This document shows, piece after piece, positions 23,612 through 33,175 of a DNA stretch of 64,000 nt. The notes beneath the pieces are model-generated. The model made no database searches. It worked only from the letters and a program-made list of their open reading frames with translations, and was not told the DNA's origin. This stretch comes from Mauremys mutica. Taxonomy: Eukaryota; Chordata; Testudines; Geoemydidae. The first letter of the stretch is position 1. Each line of letters opens with the position of its first letter. The position numbers and the translations under genes are program-made. The stretch covers positions 277,246,045 through 277,310,044 of the forward strand of contig NC_059072.1 in the NCBI RefSeq assembly GCF_020497125.1, in the 5' to 3' direction.

Positions 23612-24115
23612 ATTTAGTTGGTGTTGGTCCTGCTTTGAGCAGGAGATTGGACTAGATGACCTCCTGAGGTCTCTTCCAACCCTAATATTCCATGATTCTA
23701 CGATTCTATGTTGAAAGTACACAGCTCTGATAAATCTTGAGTTTGGTTTTGGTGTTGTATTTTGATGATTTTCAGACTATATTTAAGCTCCTGAAGGTGT
23801 TCCTGGATTTATTGATTTTTTTCCAGATGTCCTGACTTGTTCCACCATCCAGGATGATAGTGCTGCCCAAGTTTGTGAATGTTTCTGCATTGGTGAGAAT
23901 ATAATCCTCTGTGCATACTCGTGATGGTGAGGCAATATTAAAGATGATATCTGGCCTACTGTAGCTGATTTTCAGTCAAATTTGCTGTCTGAATGCATTA
24001 AGTCAAGTTGTTGTATTCTTGTATTCTTGTATATGGTGTTTACATGATAGGAAAGCGAAGGCCAGGTCTTCAAGGGATGAGAAGTGTGTCCATTTAATGC
24101 CTCTTGGCATATATT

Positions 24116-25071
24116 CTGATGCTGTAGTAGTAGTGCTAATATAATATATAATACCTAAAGCGCTAAATGCCTAGGAATGTAACATGAAGCCTTTCCTTTA
24201 ATTATTGGTGGTTCAAATCTAGAACAAGCTAGAAATGATTGAATCATCATCATCATCATCTGGCAGTTTGTGAAACGAGTTACTGGGTCTCCGTCTAGTT
24301 CCTAATAGATAGACATCCGTGCTACAAAAATCATGAGGACAACTGATGTACAGACATACCACCACAGTTGTCAACTTTCACGTGGTAAATAAGCACCCCA
24401 GCTTTCACAATAAGCCAAAAACCAAGCTAATCCCATTTCAAAACAAGGCCAAAAGAAGCCAGTCCCTAAGAACCACAACAGTGTATGAGACTAGATCCCA
24501 CTGGCATGCAGTTTGGGACTGTAGTGGGCCTGCTGTGCACCCCTGACTCTCTCCTCCCTTGCCCCTGCTTGCCCCTTGCCGCTGCTTGCTGGGAGCTAAT
24601 AAGAAAAAAGAAGCAACAAGCTACAACCAGCAGCAAGCCACAAGCCAAAAACTAGCCAACAAGCAACTCACAAGCAAAATTAAGCCAAAAACAAGCCCAA
24701 TTTCTATTTTTTTTCCCTCAGGTTTGTCATGTCTGCAGACCACCAGGGTAACCAAGGGATAAAACGGCTGAAAAATCATGACGATTGGGCTACATTCTCG
24801 GTCCAATAACTTCAGACTTTGGCACTGTATCAATGTAGTGTGAGGTAGTCTATGTAGCTACAGCCCATATTATAACTTTTTTGTCTATATTATAACTCTC
24901 TGTGAATATTGAACTTCAGTGCAATCAATAAATTCAGCCCAACAATAAATTCATTTTTTTTTTCAAAGTTACCATTATAAATTCTAAAAAGTAGTAATTT
25001 AAGCAGGTTTCAACTACGGAGGCTTTAAAATAATTAGCTTTGTTATATTTACTGACCTTGTTTAAATCACC
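24116..25071. other. No gene recognised; degenerate ACAAGC-rich stretch
   Basis: At about 24605-24700 the motif ACAAGC/CAAGCC recurs roughly ten times with irregular spacing, giving a strongly purine- and C-biased plus strand. A (ATC)n run is at 24243-24260. I recognise no coding sequence. Confidence 0.55.
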
Positions 25072-25083
25072 CATAACCTTATA

Positions 25084-25478
25084 AAAAGAACAGGAGTACT
25101 AGTGGCACCTTAGAGACTAACAAATTTATTTCAGCATGAGCTTTCGTGAGCTACAGCTCACTTCTTCAGATGCATAGAATGGAACGCACAGACAGGAGAT
25201 ACTTATACATACAGAGAACATGAAAAGGTGGAAGTATGCATACCAACAGGAAGTCAATTGATTAGACTCTTCCTGTTGGTATGCATACTTCCATCTTTTC
25301 GTGTTCTCTGTATGTATAAATATCTCCTGTCTGTGTGTTCCATTCTATGCATCCGAAGAAGTGAGCTGTAGCTCACGAAAGCTCATGCTGAAATAAATGT
25401 GTTAGTCTCTAAGGTGCCACAAGTACTCCTGTTCTTTTTGCGGATACAGACTTACATGGCTGCTACTCTGAAACCTGT
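25084..25478. mobile_element. Retro-inserted inverted duplication, 12-bp TSD
   Basis: Two arms of about 175 bp (25086-25260 and about 25268-25440) are near-perfect reverse complements around a short AATTGATTAG-like centre. Each arm carries the dispersed-repeat signature: GAGCTTTCGTGAGCTACAGC on the left arm and its complement GCTGTAGCTCACGAAAGCTC on the right. The right arm continues through GCTGCTACTCTGAAACCTGT, the usual family end. CATAACCTTATA (25072-25083) and CATAACTTTATA (25479-25490) form a 12-bp TSD with one mismatch. The whole palindrome therefore entered as one unit. Confidence 0.88.
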
Positions 25479-25657
25479 CATAACTTTATAGGCATTTATA
25501 TTTGATATAGTGGATTACAAAACTTTAATTAGGTTCCAGAATAAAGTACTGCTGAAGATACATAAATATCCAACTAACACTAATAAGTCTGTATGTTGAG
25601 GAAAACTAAAAGCATATATATCTCCACAAAAAAACAACAACAAAAACTAATTTCTAG

Positions 25658-25735
25658 GCATTCGGTATTATGGATCCAAAATGTTAAACACTAAACTACT
25701 TGTGTTTAACATTTTGGATCCATAATACTGAATGC
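25658..25735. repeat. 34-bp near-perfect palindrome with 10-bp loop
   Basis: The arm 25658-25691 (GCATTCGGTATTATGGATCC and onward) is the reverse complement of 25702-25735 with a single mismatch. The loop is TAAACTACTT. It lies 180 bp right of the inverted duplication but shares no sequence with it. Confidence 0.95.
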
Positions 25736-26619
25736 TTAAGAACTTGATTTAAAATAAAAATATTGCATGCAAAGTACAAATGTTGTAGTCAAGTCTAGAG
25801 CAAATAAACTCTCTAGGCCATATGCTTGGCTCCTGTGTATTAACAAATCTCCAGTTTATACCAGCTGAGGCTCTTGCATTGTTTATATTTTAAAGCTGTT
25901 CCCCTGACTTTAATTGTTTATGTATGTCAAAACAAAGTCCTGTAATGGAAAGAGTAGCTTTATGAATTTTAGAGCAAGATTTGAATTTACTCATTTAGAA
26001 ACTCTTTTGAAGATTCTGATATCATCCATCTTACCAATTTGGTCTGTCATAGCAAAACGTGCTAATATCCATTTGTTTTGTGGACAGAGAGGGTTTCAAC
26101 AGCTAGTCTAAAATATATCAAATGGTGTATATCACATTGGATTTTATTTAATGGGAAGGATGTTATGAAGACAACTGACAGAACAAAGAGGGATATATTC
26201 TATTATAATTTGAGAAATAGCTGGCACATGGCCATTTTTAATCTAAAAATTTCAACAAATCCTCCATGAATTGAGAATTTATTTGCAATTATCCTTATTT
26301 ACAATCAATTTAAAAACTACAGTCTATATTAGTACCCAGATAATGTTCTAGGCTCTACTAGAGATACATTTCAAAACTAAACAGCTAGAAGAAAACTAGA
26401 GCTGCATCAGTAAATGACATTGAAAGTCTTGTTAGAAGACTATTTCTGTAGTGAATGCTACTCACTTAATTTACAAATGTAGTTATCATTTAATAGATTC
26501 AAGGCGTTTCACAATAATCTTAGGCAATCAAAATATTCACGAAATGTAAAGTGATCAGACAGATCTGCCCATTCGTTTTACATTGGTTCTGGAATTCTAG
26601 TAATAATGCCCCTGCAAGG
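25736..26619. other. No gene recognised
   Basis: AT-rich sequence. The short frames at 25914-26111 and 26078-26269 have no recognisable motif. Confidence 0.5.
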
Positions 26620-27298
26620 TAACTGCATATTTATCACCCCCTGCGTGGTCCTCTCCAGAAGTGCTCAGCCAAGTGTCAGGTCTGCAGCAATCATCTGTCT
26701 CTGAGCAGGGACCTGTGTCCCACTTCTTTCCAACTGGGGTTTTTTAAGGTTGCATAGTCCCCTTCCACTGTGATATCCCCAGCAAGCCAGTCTGCATAAC
26801 AGCCAGCCTCTATGCTATGCTTTCTCTCCCAGGGCTATAAACAGTGTATTGCTAACAGTTACAAGTGACCACATGGACCTCGCAAGGCAAAGCACATTTA
26901 TTTTAAGAACAAAAAAATTACAGAAAAAAAACATAAAAACAATAAAAGATTCAACATGATTCTTAAGCATAGCAGAAATTGTCCATCTGTTAAGTAGGTA
27001 TTCTGGTAGGTTAAAGTCTTTCCAGCTCTTCAGCAGGAGTGGTGACTCTTTGGACAAAAAGTTCCTGTCCATTTGCTGATCAGAAAGAAGGACCTGAGTT
27101 TAAATTTAGCCCTTTTTAACCATAAGTTTTGTTTTGTCTTCCAGACTCCCAAAATCAGGTAAAACCAGTCCCTCCTGATATTCCCAGGAGGTCAGGCTTC
27201 AAAGCCTGCACTGGGATTTTGCATTAATTCCCTCCTCCCCACAGTGATTCCAGATTCTGCAGAAACCCTCCTTCACCGCTCGGTGGGCCATGAACACA
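26620..27298 (-). mobile_element. LTR-like element, family D, minus strand
   Basis: Read on the minus strand it starts near 27298 with TGTGTTCATGGCCCACCG and contains a TTTTTAAC promoter-like stretch. It has AATAAA near 26895-26905 next to a T-rich block, then about 280 bp of further sequence. This is the layout of an LTR with U3, R and U5, and I recognise the style from turtle LTRs. The end at about 26620 is uncertain and I could not find a TSD. No internal genes are present. Confidence 0.5.
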
Positions 27299-27686
27299 CA
27301 AATACACATCATCTGTATTGATACAAAGGGCAATGAATATTTTACATCTCATACTGTCTGGCCTATCTCAGTATAATGGGTATATATATATGGGTATATA
27401 TTTAGGTTTTTATGCATGCTTGAGACATAAAATACAATATTGTACCCAAAGATGCTACATGTGGTTGCAATATCTGTCATGGCCCACAGGCGACTCTTTA
27501 GCAACAGGACATCTTTAAAATGCGAGGACATCTTTAAAATGAAGGATCACCACCAAAGAAGGGGGTTTCATGGAAAAGGAGATGTGTACCCAGCCCTTCC
27601 CTGCCCTCTCCAGTACAAGGTTGCTTGACTCAAAGTCCTCAGTCACCTCAAGCAGATCCCATCTTAATATAATATCCTCTGTGAGA
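27299..27686. other. No gene recognised
   Basis: A short TATATATA run is at about 27382-27390. The 13-bp unit GACATCTTTAAAA is directly repeated at 27508-27520 and 27528-27540. Confidence 0.55.
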
Positions 27687-27694
27687 TTATAGGG

Positions 27695-28005
27695 CAGCGG
27701 TAGGCAACCTATGGCACGCATGCCGAAGGTGGCACGCAAGTTGATTTTCAATGGCACTCACACTGCCCGGGTCCTGGCCACCAGTCCGAGGGGCTCTGCA
27801 TTTTAATTTCATTTTAAATGAAGCTTCTTAAACATTTTAAAAACCTTATTTACTTTACATACAACAATAGTTTAGTTATATATTATAGACTTATAGAAAG
27901 AGACCTTCTAAAAATGTTAACATGTATTACTGGCACGCGGAACCTTAAATCATAGTGAATAAATGAAGACTCGGCACAGCACTTCGGAAAGGTTGCCGAC
28001 CCCTA
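27695..28005. mobile_element. Short hAT element (311 bp), perfect 8-bp TSD
   Basis: The left end is CAGCGGTAGGCAACCTATGG and the right end AAAGGTTGCCGACCCCTA. The TSD TTATAGGG is identical at 27687-27694 and 28006-28013. Its last 200 bases match the end of the long element at 16049-17059, but the GC-rich internal cassette is replaced by about 40 bases. Confidence 0.93.
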
Positions 28006-28013
28006 TTATAGGG

Positions 28014-29347
28014 TATGGGGGGAGTACTACTGGTAAGGTTGTTGACCACAGCCCTCACCCTTCAATATGAATAGGGGAGGTCCTCTTGGACAGGGGACAT
28101 GGTCCAATATGAACAGGGGAGGTCCACAACTCACCCAAATAAAGTTACTAAATGTTTGAAAGATGAGGCCTGTCCAAGCTATTCTCATCGAGGGGCCTGA
28201 TTTTCAGAAGCACTGAGTTCCCACAACCCCAAATGCTGGCCCCTGCCTTAAATCATATTGGACTATATTAAAACTTGGAGGAGTTATATGGCTAATAATA
28301 GCAGGGTAGATGTGGTGGTACAGGCTTTAGCATAGTTTGTACAAGCATGCTGAGGCCAGTGAATGTGTTTCTAACACCTGTATCGCCACATCTACACTGC
28401 TATTTTTAGGCCTCCAAGTGCAGATATGTCTGCCCAAGCTGCAATCATATTTCAGATTACAGTGTAGATCTACCCTCAAGCTACTTAGCTTGGAATGAGA
28501 TATGTCTGCCATATTATTATTTTTATTAAAGTATATTTCTAAAAGAAAAAATAAGTTTAATATTTGGTAGCACTGAAAAGCTTGTGCAGTTGAGAAATAA
28601 AAGGCAGGAAGATGAACATAACTGCAGTACTCATTAGTTTTAAGTTTTCATGAATTCAGTTTAAAAAAGCTTATGTAATCTGAATCCACAGATGTCTTAA
28701 AATAAAGCATTTCTAGGAAAAGTTAAAAAGAAATATACTTATGCATTAAAAAAAAAGGATAAACAATGCATTTTTGAAAAATATCAGCAGTTTGCGCCAA
28801 CTTTTCCTAAACTACACATTGTGCTATTTCTTTTTTCAAGTAAAGCATCTTTAGCTGGGTCCTCAGTTGCTGTAAACAAGTATGCCCCTACTGAAATCAA
28901 TGGAGCTGTGTCAAAGTGTACATGTAGCGGATCTAAGCAAACCTATCCACGTAGCTACTGAAACCTCAGTTAATCCCAATGTCATCATCTCCACAGTTAG
29001 CTAAATGTATTTCTATGTTCACTTTTCAACAATATCAGGCAATGGTTATTTTTAACATTTCCACACCTAAAAATAGGTAGTCTTGTGTCAAACTAGATAG
29101 AATGAAACAAAATCCTTTTGAGCGTGTTTCTCAAAATGCCACAGTCTATGGATAATTAGCTAATAAATGAGGAGTAGACAAGAGAGATGTCATAAGATAT
29201 GCAGAGAGATTTGTTTGCACAACATGGATTTTTAAATAATTCCATTATGTGTGTAAGTACAACACCATGCTGGGAATGTCAAAGATTTCCTGGATATTTA
29301 AGCAACATTAAGCCCTTTCCAAGCAGGAAAACCCCAGAGCTCATAGG
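28014..29347. other. No gene recognised; one eroded repeat piece
   Basis: At about 28859-28916 there is a partial relative of the self-complementary repeat (TCCTCAGTTGCTGTAAAC ... GAAATCAATGGAGCTGTG). The rest is AT-rich and unrecognised. Confidence 0.5.
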
Positions 29348-29432
29348 ACTAAATCCTCTGTTGGTCTAAATCGGCATAGTTCCACTGAGTCAATGGAGCT
29401 ATGCTGAAATACACCAGCTGAGGATCTGGCCC
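29348..29432. repeat. Self-complementary dispersed repeat, copy 4
   Basis: It has AATCCTCTGTTGG at one end and CCAGCTGAGGATCTGGCC at the other, with CCACTGAGTCAATGGAGC in between. It is diverged but follows the same layout as the copies at 6913 and 13047. Confidence 0.6.
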
Positions 29433-30328
29433 ATAATTTGGATAATTGCTGCTGTCAGGTTTACACTGAAGTGATGTTATGAGAAGGGTGGATATTAGGA
29501 AAAACAGGTAGCGATTGCAAAAACAAGTCATATTCTTCTACACTGCGTTCCAAGTGCTTATGATAAAATATAAAAATACCATGTTTCATCTCGGTTTTAA
29601 CCCTGGATGAAAATTGTAGCTCATTCTCCCCTAGTTCCACAAACTCATTTTCCCTTTGACCATAGACATGTAAAAACTTAAAATGGAAGACACCAAACCA
29701 TAGATTATCTTTCCCAACATAGGCCCAGTCTCAGCAAAGAACATAGACACATGCTCAGCATTAACCATGTGAGAAATCCCATCTCTATTCAACAAGTCAA
29801 TTACATTAATAGATTATAAGCACCAGCATTTAAATTTTGTTTCTATTTTCCTATCTCTGTAACAAAATCCAAGTCATATATGTGGACTTGGTGGACTCTG
29901 AAGATTAATATTAATATTATGTTACATTAATTATTACATTAATATTAATATTATGATCACATGAAGAGCATGGCTATCTCTGGGAGCCTCCAGCAGGATT
30001 TTGTAGAGTCCCATGAAAGCCACGTAATTCTGTAAGACAAGGAATCCAAGACAGTGTCTCTGTTTCCTGTGATCAGAAACATAAAAAATATATCCTTTAA
30101 AGAATTATTGAATACATTTGATCACAGTATCAGAAAAGACATGCCCATCACTGCAGAATCGCTTCTTCCGAGACTGCCAAGAATAACTTCAGAAAACTAA
30201 CTGTTTGCAAAATATGGTTTTGCAAATGGAAAATGACCTTTAAAAAATATAAACATCTTGAACTCAGTGGTCTGGTAAAATTTGAGGACTTCCATTATGT
30301 GCAAGCACGTTTTTAAAGTGACAGCCTA
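29433..30328. other. No gene seen; AT palindrome
   Basis: At about 29905-29953 ATTAATATTAATATTATG and its complement flank a short centre, giving a fold-back AT-rich block. Nothing else is recognised. Confidence 0.55.
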
Positions 30329-31247
30329 TGACGGGTTGGATCACAGAACCCCCCTTGGAAGCTGCCACCTGATGTACCAAGACTACCTCTGCTCCTGCTT
30401 TCCCTGCCAGCTTGGGACCCCAGCACCCTGTCTTGCTGAGCCAGACATGCCTATCTTCTCCAACAAAGACCCAGGGTCTGAATTACTTGCCCCAAAGCTG
30501 CAGACTTAACTGAAAGCAGCTAACAGAAGTGTTCTTGTCTTTAACACTCAGATGCCCAACACCCAATGGAGTGCAAATAAATCTGTTTTACCCGGTATAA
30601 GGCTTATACATGGTAAACTCATAAATTGTTCACCCTCTATAACACTGTTAGAGAGATATGCACAGCTGTTTGCCCCACCCTAGGTATTAATATATACTCT
30701 GGGTTAATTAATAAGTAAAAAGTGATTGTATTAAGTACAGAAAGTAGGATTTAAGTGGTTCCAAATAGTGACAGACAGAACAAAGTGAATTACCAAGTAA
30801 AATAAAATAAAACATGCAAATCTAAACCTAATACAGTAATACAACTGAATGCAAGTAAAATCTCACCCTAGAGTTGTTTCAATAAGTTTCTTTTCTCAGA
30901 CTGGACACCTTCCTAGTCTGGGCACAATCCTTTCCCTTGGTACAGCTCTTGTTCCAGCTCAGGTGGTAGCTAGGGGATTCCTCACGATGGCTCCTCTCCT
31001 CAGCCATCTGAAGACCAAAATGAAGGGTTCTCCCAAGGGTTTACATAGACTTTCTCTTGTGGGTGGAGATCCCCTCCTCCTTCCTATGCAAAGTCCAGTT
31101 CCAAGATGGAGTTTAGGAGTCACCTGGGCAAGTTCCCACCCCTCCTCACTGGAAAAGCACCAGGTTAAAGATGGATTCCAGTTCAGGTGACATGATCACA
31201 TGTCACTGTAAGACCCCAAGCCTTCATTCCTCCCAGCCTGACTCACA
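30329..31247 (-). mobile_element. LTR family B, copy 2, minus strand
   Basis: On the minus strand it begins TGTGAGTCAGGCTGGGAGG at 31247 and ends CCAACCCGTCA at 30329, giving TG...CA ends. The segment 30890-31140 matches 10556-10800 of copy 1. I know the sequence (GGGTTGGATCACAGAACCCC near the end; a TTAATTAACCCAGAG region centrally) as a common turtle LTR. Flanking 5-mers differ (GCCTA and GGAAG), so it is not a clean insertion. Its 5' end abuts Harbinger transposase sequence exactly. Confidence 0.8.
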
Positions 31248-32390
31248 GGAAGGCCCTGATGTCTGAATGCAAATCGGCCGCCAGGCGATTTGCCTCAACC
31301 TCCCACCCAACCATAAATGTTTCCCCCTTACTCTCACAGAGATTGTGGAGCACACAGCAAGCAGCAATATCTATGTGGATATTGGTTTTGCTGAGGTCTG
31401 AGCGAGTCAGTAAAGTGCGCCAGCTACCCTTCAAATGTTCAAATGCACACTCTACCACCATTCTGCACTTGCTCAGCCTGCAGTTGAACAGCTCCTGACT
31501 ACTGTCCAGGGTGCCTGTGTACGACTTCATGAGCCAGGGCATTGAGGGGTAGGCTGGGTCCCCAAGGATAACTATAGGCATTTCAACATCCTCAACAGTT
31601 ATTTTCTGGTCTAGGAAGTAAATTTCTTCCTGCAGCCATTTAAACAGACCAGAGTTCCTGAAGATGCTAGCGTCATGAACCTTTCCCAGCCATCCCACAC
31701 TGATGCTGGTGAAATGTCCCTTGTGATCCACCAGTGCTTGCAGAACCATTGAAAAGTACCCCTTGCGGTTTATGTACTGGCTCCCTTGGCGGTCCGGTCC
31801 CAAGATAGGGATATGGGTTCCGTCGATCGCCCCACCACAGTTAGAGAATCCCATTGCAGCAAAGCCATCTACTATGACCTACACATTTCCCAGAGTCACT
31901 ACCTTTGATAGCAGCAGCTCAGTAACTGTGTTGGCTACTCGCATGACAGCAACCCCGACAGTAGATTTGCCCACTCCAAATTGATCCCCGACTGACCGGT
32001 AGCTGTTTGGCATTGCAAGCTTCCAGACGGCTATTGCCACTTGCTTGTGAACTGTGAGGGCTGCTCTCATCTTGGTATTCTTGCGGTTCAGGTAGGGGAA
32101 AGCAAGTCACAAAGTTCCATGAAAGTGCCCTTATGCATGCAAAAGTTTTGCAGCCACTGGGAATCATCCCAGACCTGAAACACTATGCAGTCCCACCAGT
32201 CTGTTGCTATTTCCCGGGCCCAGAATCGGTGTTCCATGGCATGAACCTGCCCCATTAACACCATGATGTCCACATTGCCGGGGCCCACACTTTGAGATAA
32301 GTCTGTGTCCATGTCCTCATCACTCTCGTCACCACGCTGCGGTCGCCTCCTCACCTGGTTTTTCAGCTTCTGGTTCTGCATAAACTGCAC
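31243..32390 (-). pseudogene. PIF/Harbinger DDE transposase, broken
   Basis: Three minus-strand pieces form a HARBI1-like transposase. The N-terminal piece (32088-32390) has an acidic DESDEDMDTDL stretch and the KGTFMELCDLLSP block. The middle piece (31879-32070) has VAIAVWKLAMPNSYRSVGDQ and FGVGKSTVG, the helix-turn-helix-like part. The catalytic piece (31243-31854, 203 codons) has GGAIDGTHIPI (Asp 11), ILGDPAYP (Asp 99) and VVECAFEHLKGSW (Glu 135), a complete DDE triad, then ACCVLHNLCE. A frameshift separates pieces one and two, and one in-frame TAG separates two and three. The C-terminus is cut by the LTR edge, which supplies the stop. All three defects argue against a domesticated gene. 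Confidence 0.9.
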
Positions 32391-32644
32391 AATAATGCGT
32401 GAGTTGTTTACAATGCTTATAACTGCTGTGGTGAGCTGAACGGGCTCCGTGATTGCCGTGCTATGGCGTCTGCACGGAAAAAAGGTGCGAAACTATTGTC
32501 TGCTCTCACAGAGGGAGGGGTGACTGACGACTGTAGCTATCCCACAGTTCCTGCAGTCTCCGCCAATCATTTGAATTCTGGGTTGAGTTCCCAATGCCTG
32601 ATGTGGCAAAAACATTGTCGCGGGTGGTTCTGGGTACATGTTGT

Positions 32645-32671
32645 CACACACACACACACACACACACACGC
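32645..32671. repeat. (CA)n microsatellite inside Harbinger
   Basis: There are about 12 CA units followed by CGCAC. They lie in subterminal Harbinger sequence, directly after GGTTCTGGGTACATGTTGTC. The related element at 18122 has no such expansion at the same place. Confidence 0.95.
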
Positions 32672-33108
32672 ACTCAGCATGAAAGCAACAGGAAAAAATC
32701 GTTTCTCACCTTTTTTCACTGTCACTGTATGTCTGCTGGATGCAGCTGGCAGACGCGGTACTGCAGTGCTACACAGCAGCATCCCTTTGCCTTGCATTGC
32801 GGATGGCAGATGGTACAGTATGATTGGTATCATCATCATTGGCCCCTGGGTGCTCCTGGTTGGCCTCGGTGAGGTCGGTCGGGGGCGCTTGGGCAGACAT
32901 GGGTGCTCCTGGCTGGCTTCGGTGAGGTCGGTCAGGAGCCCCTGGAAATAAAACGGAATGACTTCTGGTCATTCTCTCTTTAAGTTCTGTGTAATGGAGA
33001 TTCAGTCCTGCCTGGAATATCATGTGCGCTGGAGGCTTCTGCCTCAGGCTGCTCTCCCAGTCGGCAGCACCGCGCAGTCGCACCTACCCCAGCCTACACC
33101 TTGCTCCA

Positions 33109-33175
33109 ATGGCTCATGAAGTCTGGACAGTAGTAAGGAGCAGTCCAACTATAGGCTGATCAAGTGCAGAATGGT
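33109..33175 (+). pseudogene. Harbinger transposase scrap on the plus strand
   Basis: CAATGGCTCATGAAGTCTGG and CTGATCAAGTGCAGAATGGTGG correspond, with a small deletion, to the PWLMKS...LDSSQELFNCRLSKCRMV segment of the minus-strand transposase at 31243-31854. The sequence then jumps directly to TTCACTCTACTTCCCTGTAA, which is 3' untranslated sequence with AATAAA at 33243-33248. So a second copy has lost almost all of its transposase, including all three catalytic residues. Confidence 0.8.

Larger units (their letters stand above)
21551..23708 (+). mobile_element. CR1 LINE, plus strand, inserted in an older LINE
   Basis: This 5'-truncated CR1 covers most of the reverse transcriptase and the 3' end. 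It finishes with the typical CR1 3' microsatellite-like tail, CCATGATTCTACGATTCTATG. The host LINE reads continuously across the junction if the element is removed, and only a 3-bp repeat (TGT at 21551-21553 and 23709-23711) marks the site, consistent with CR1 commonly lacking clear TSDs. It carries a Harbinger scrap (22541-22690) and a hAT MITE (23288-23611). The subfamily is very close to the copy at 53137-55400. Confidence 0.9.
21076..24115 (-). mobile_element. Old non-CR1 LINE, minus strand, split by a CR1 insertion
   Basis: Two blocks on the minus strand, 23709-24115 (upstream) and 21076-21553 (downstream), encode the region after the reverse transcriptase core of a non-LTR retrotransposon unrelated to CR1. 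Read through the gap, the order is a FADD-like region, then NLGST...DGGT, then RINKSRNTFRSL, then LLYSAECWRM, then RRRWRWIGH, then RWTPEGK. This is the typical C-terminal string of a widespread LINE group in vertebrates and invertebrates. I would assign it to RTE-like or a related clade only tentatively. Several stops and frameshifts show it is old. Confidence 0.75.

Noticed and set aside
25658..25735. MicroRNA precursor
   Set aside because: The hairpin is almost perfectly paired over 34 bp, unlike most animal pre-miRNAs, and nothing in the sequence supports expression. Kept only as a palindrome.
31243..32390. Domesticated HARBI1-like host gene
   Set aside because: The catalytic residues are intact, but there is a frameshift, an in-frame TAG and a C-terminus cut by an LTR. 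A conserved host gene would not carry these.
32463..32951. 162-codon plus-strand open frame
   Set aside because: It runs through Harbinger subterminal DNA and the (CA)n microsatellite, translates as a His-Thr run there, and is not conserved in the related element at 18122.
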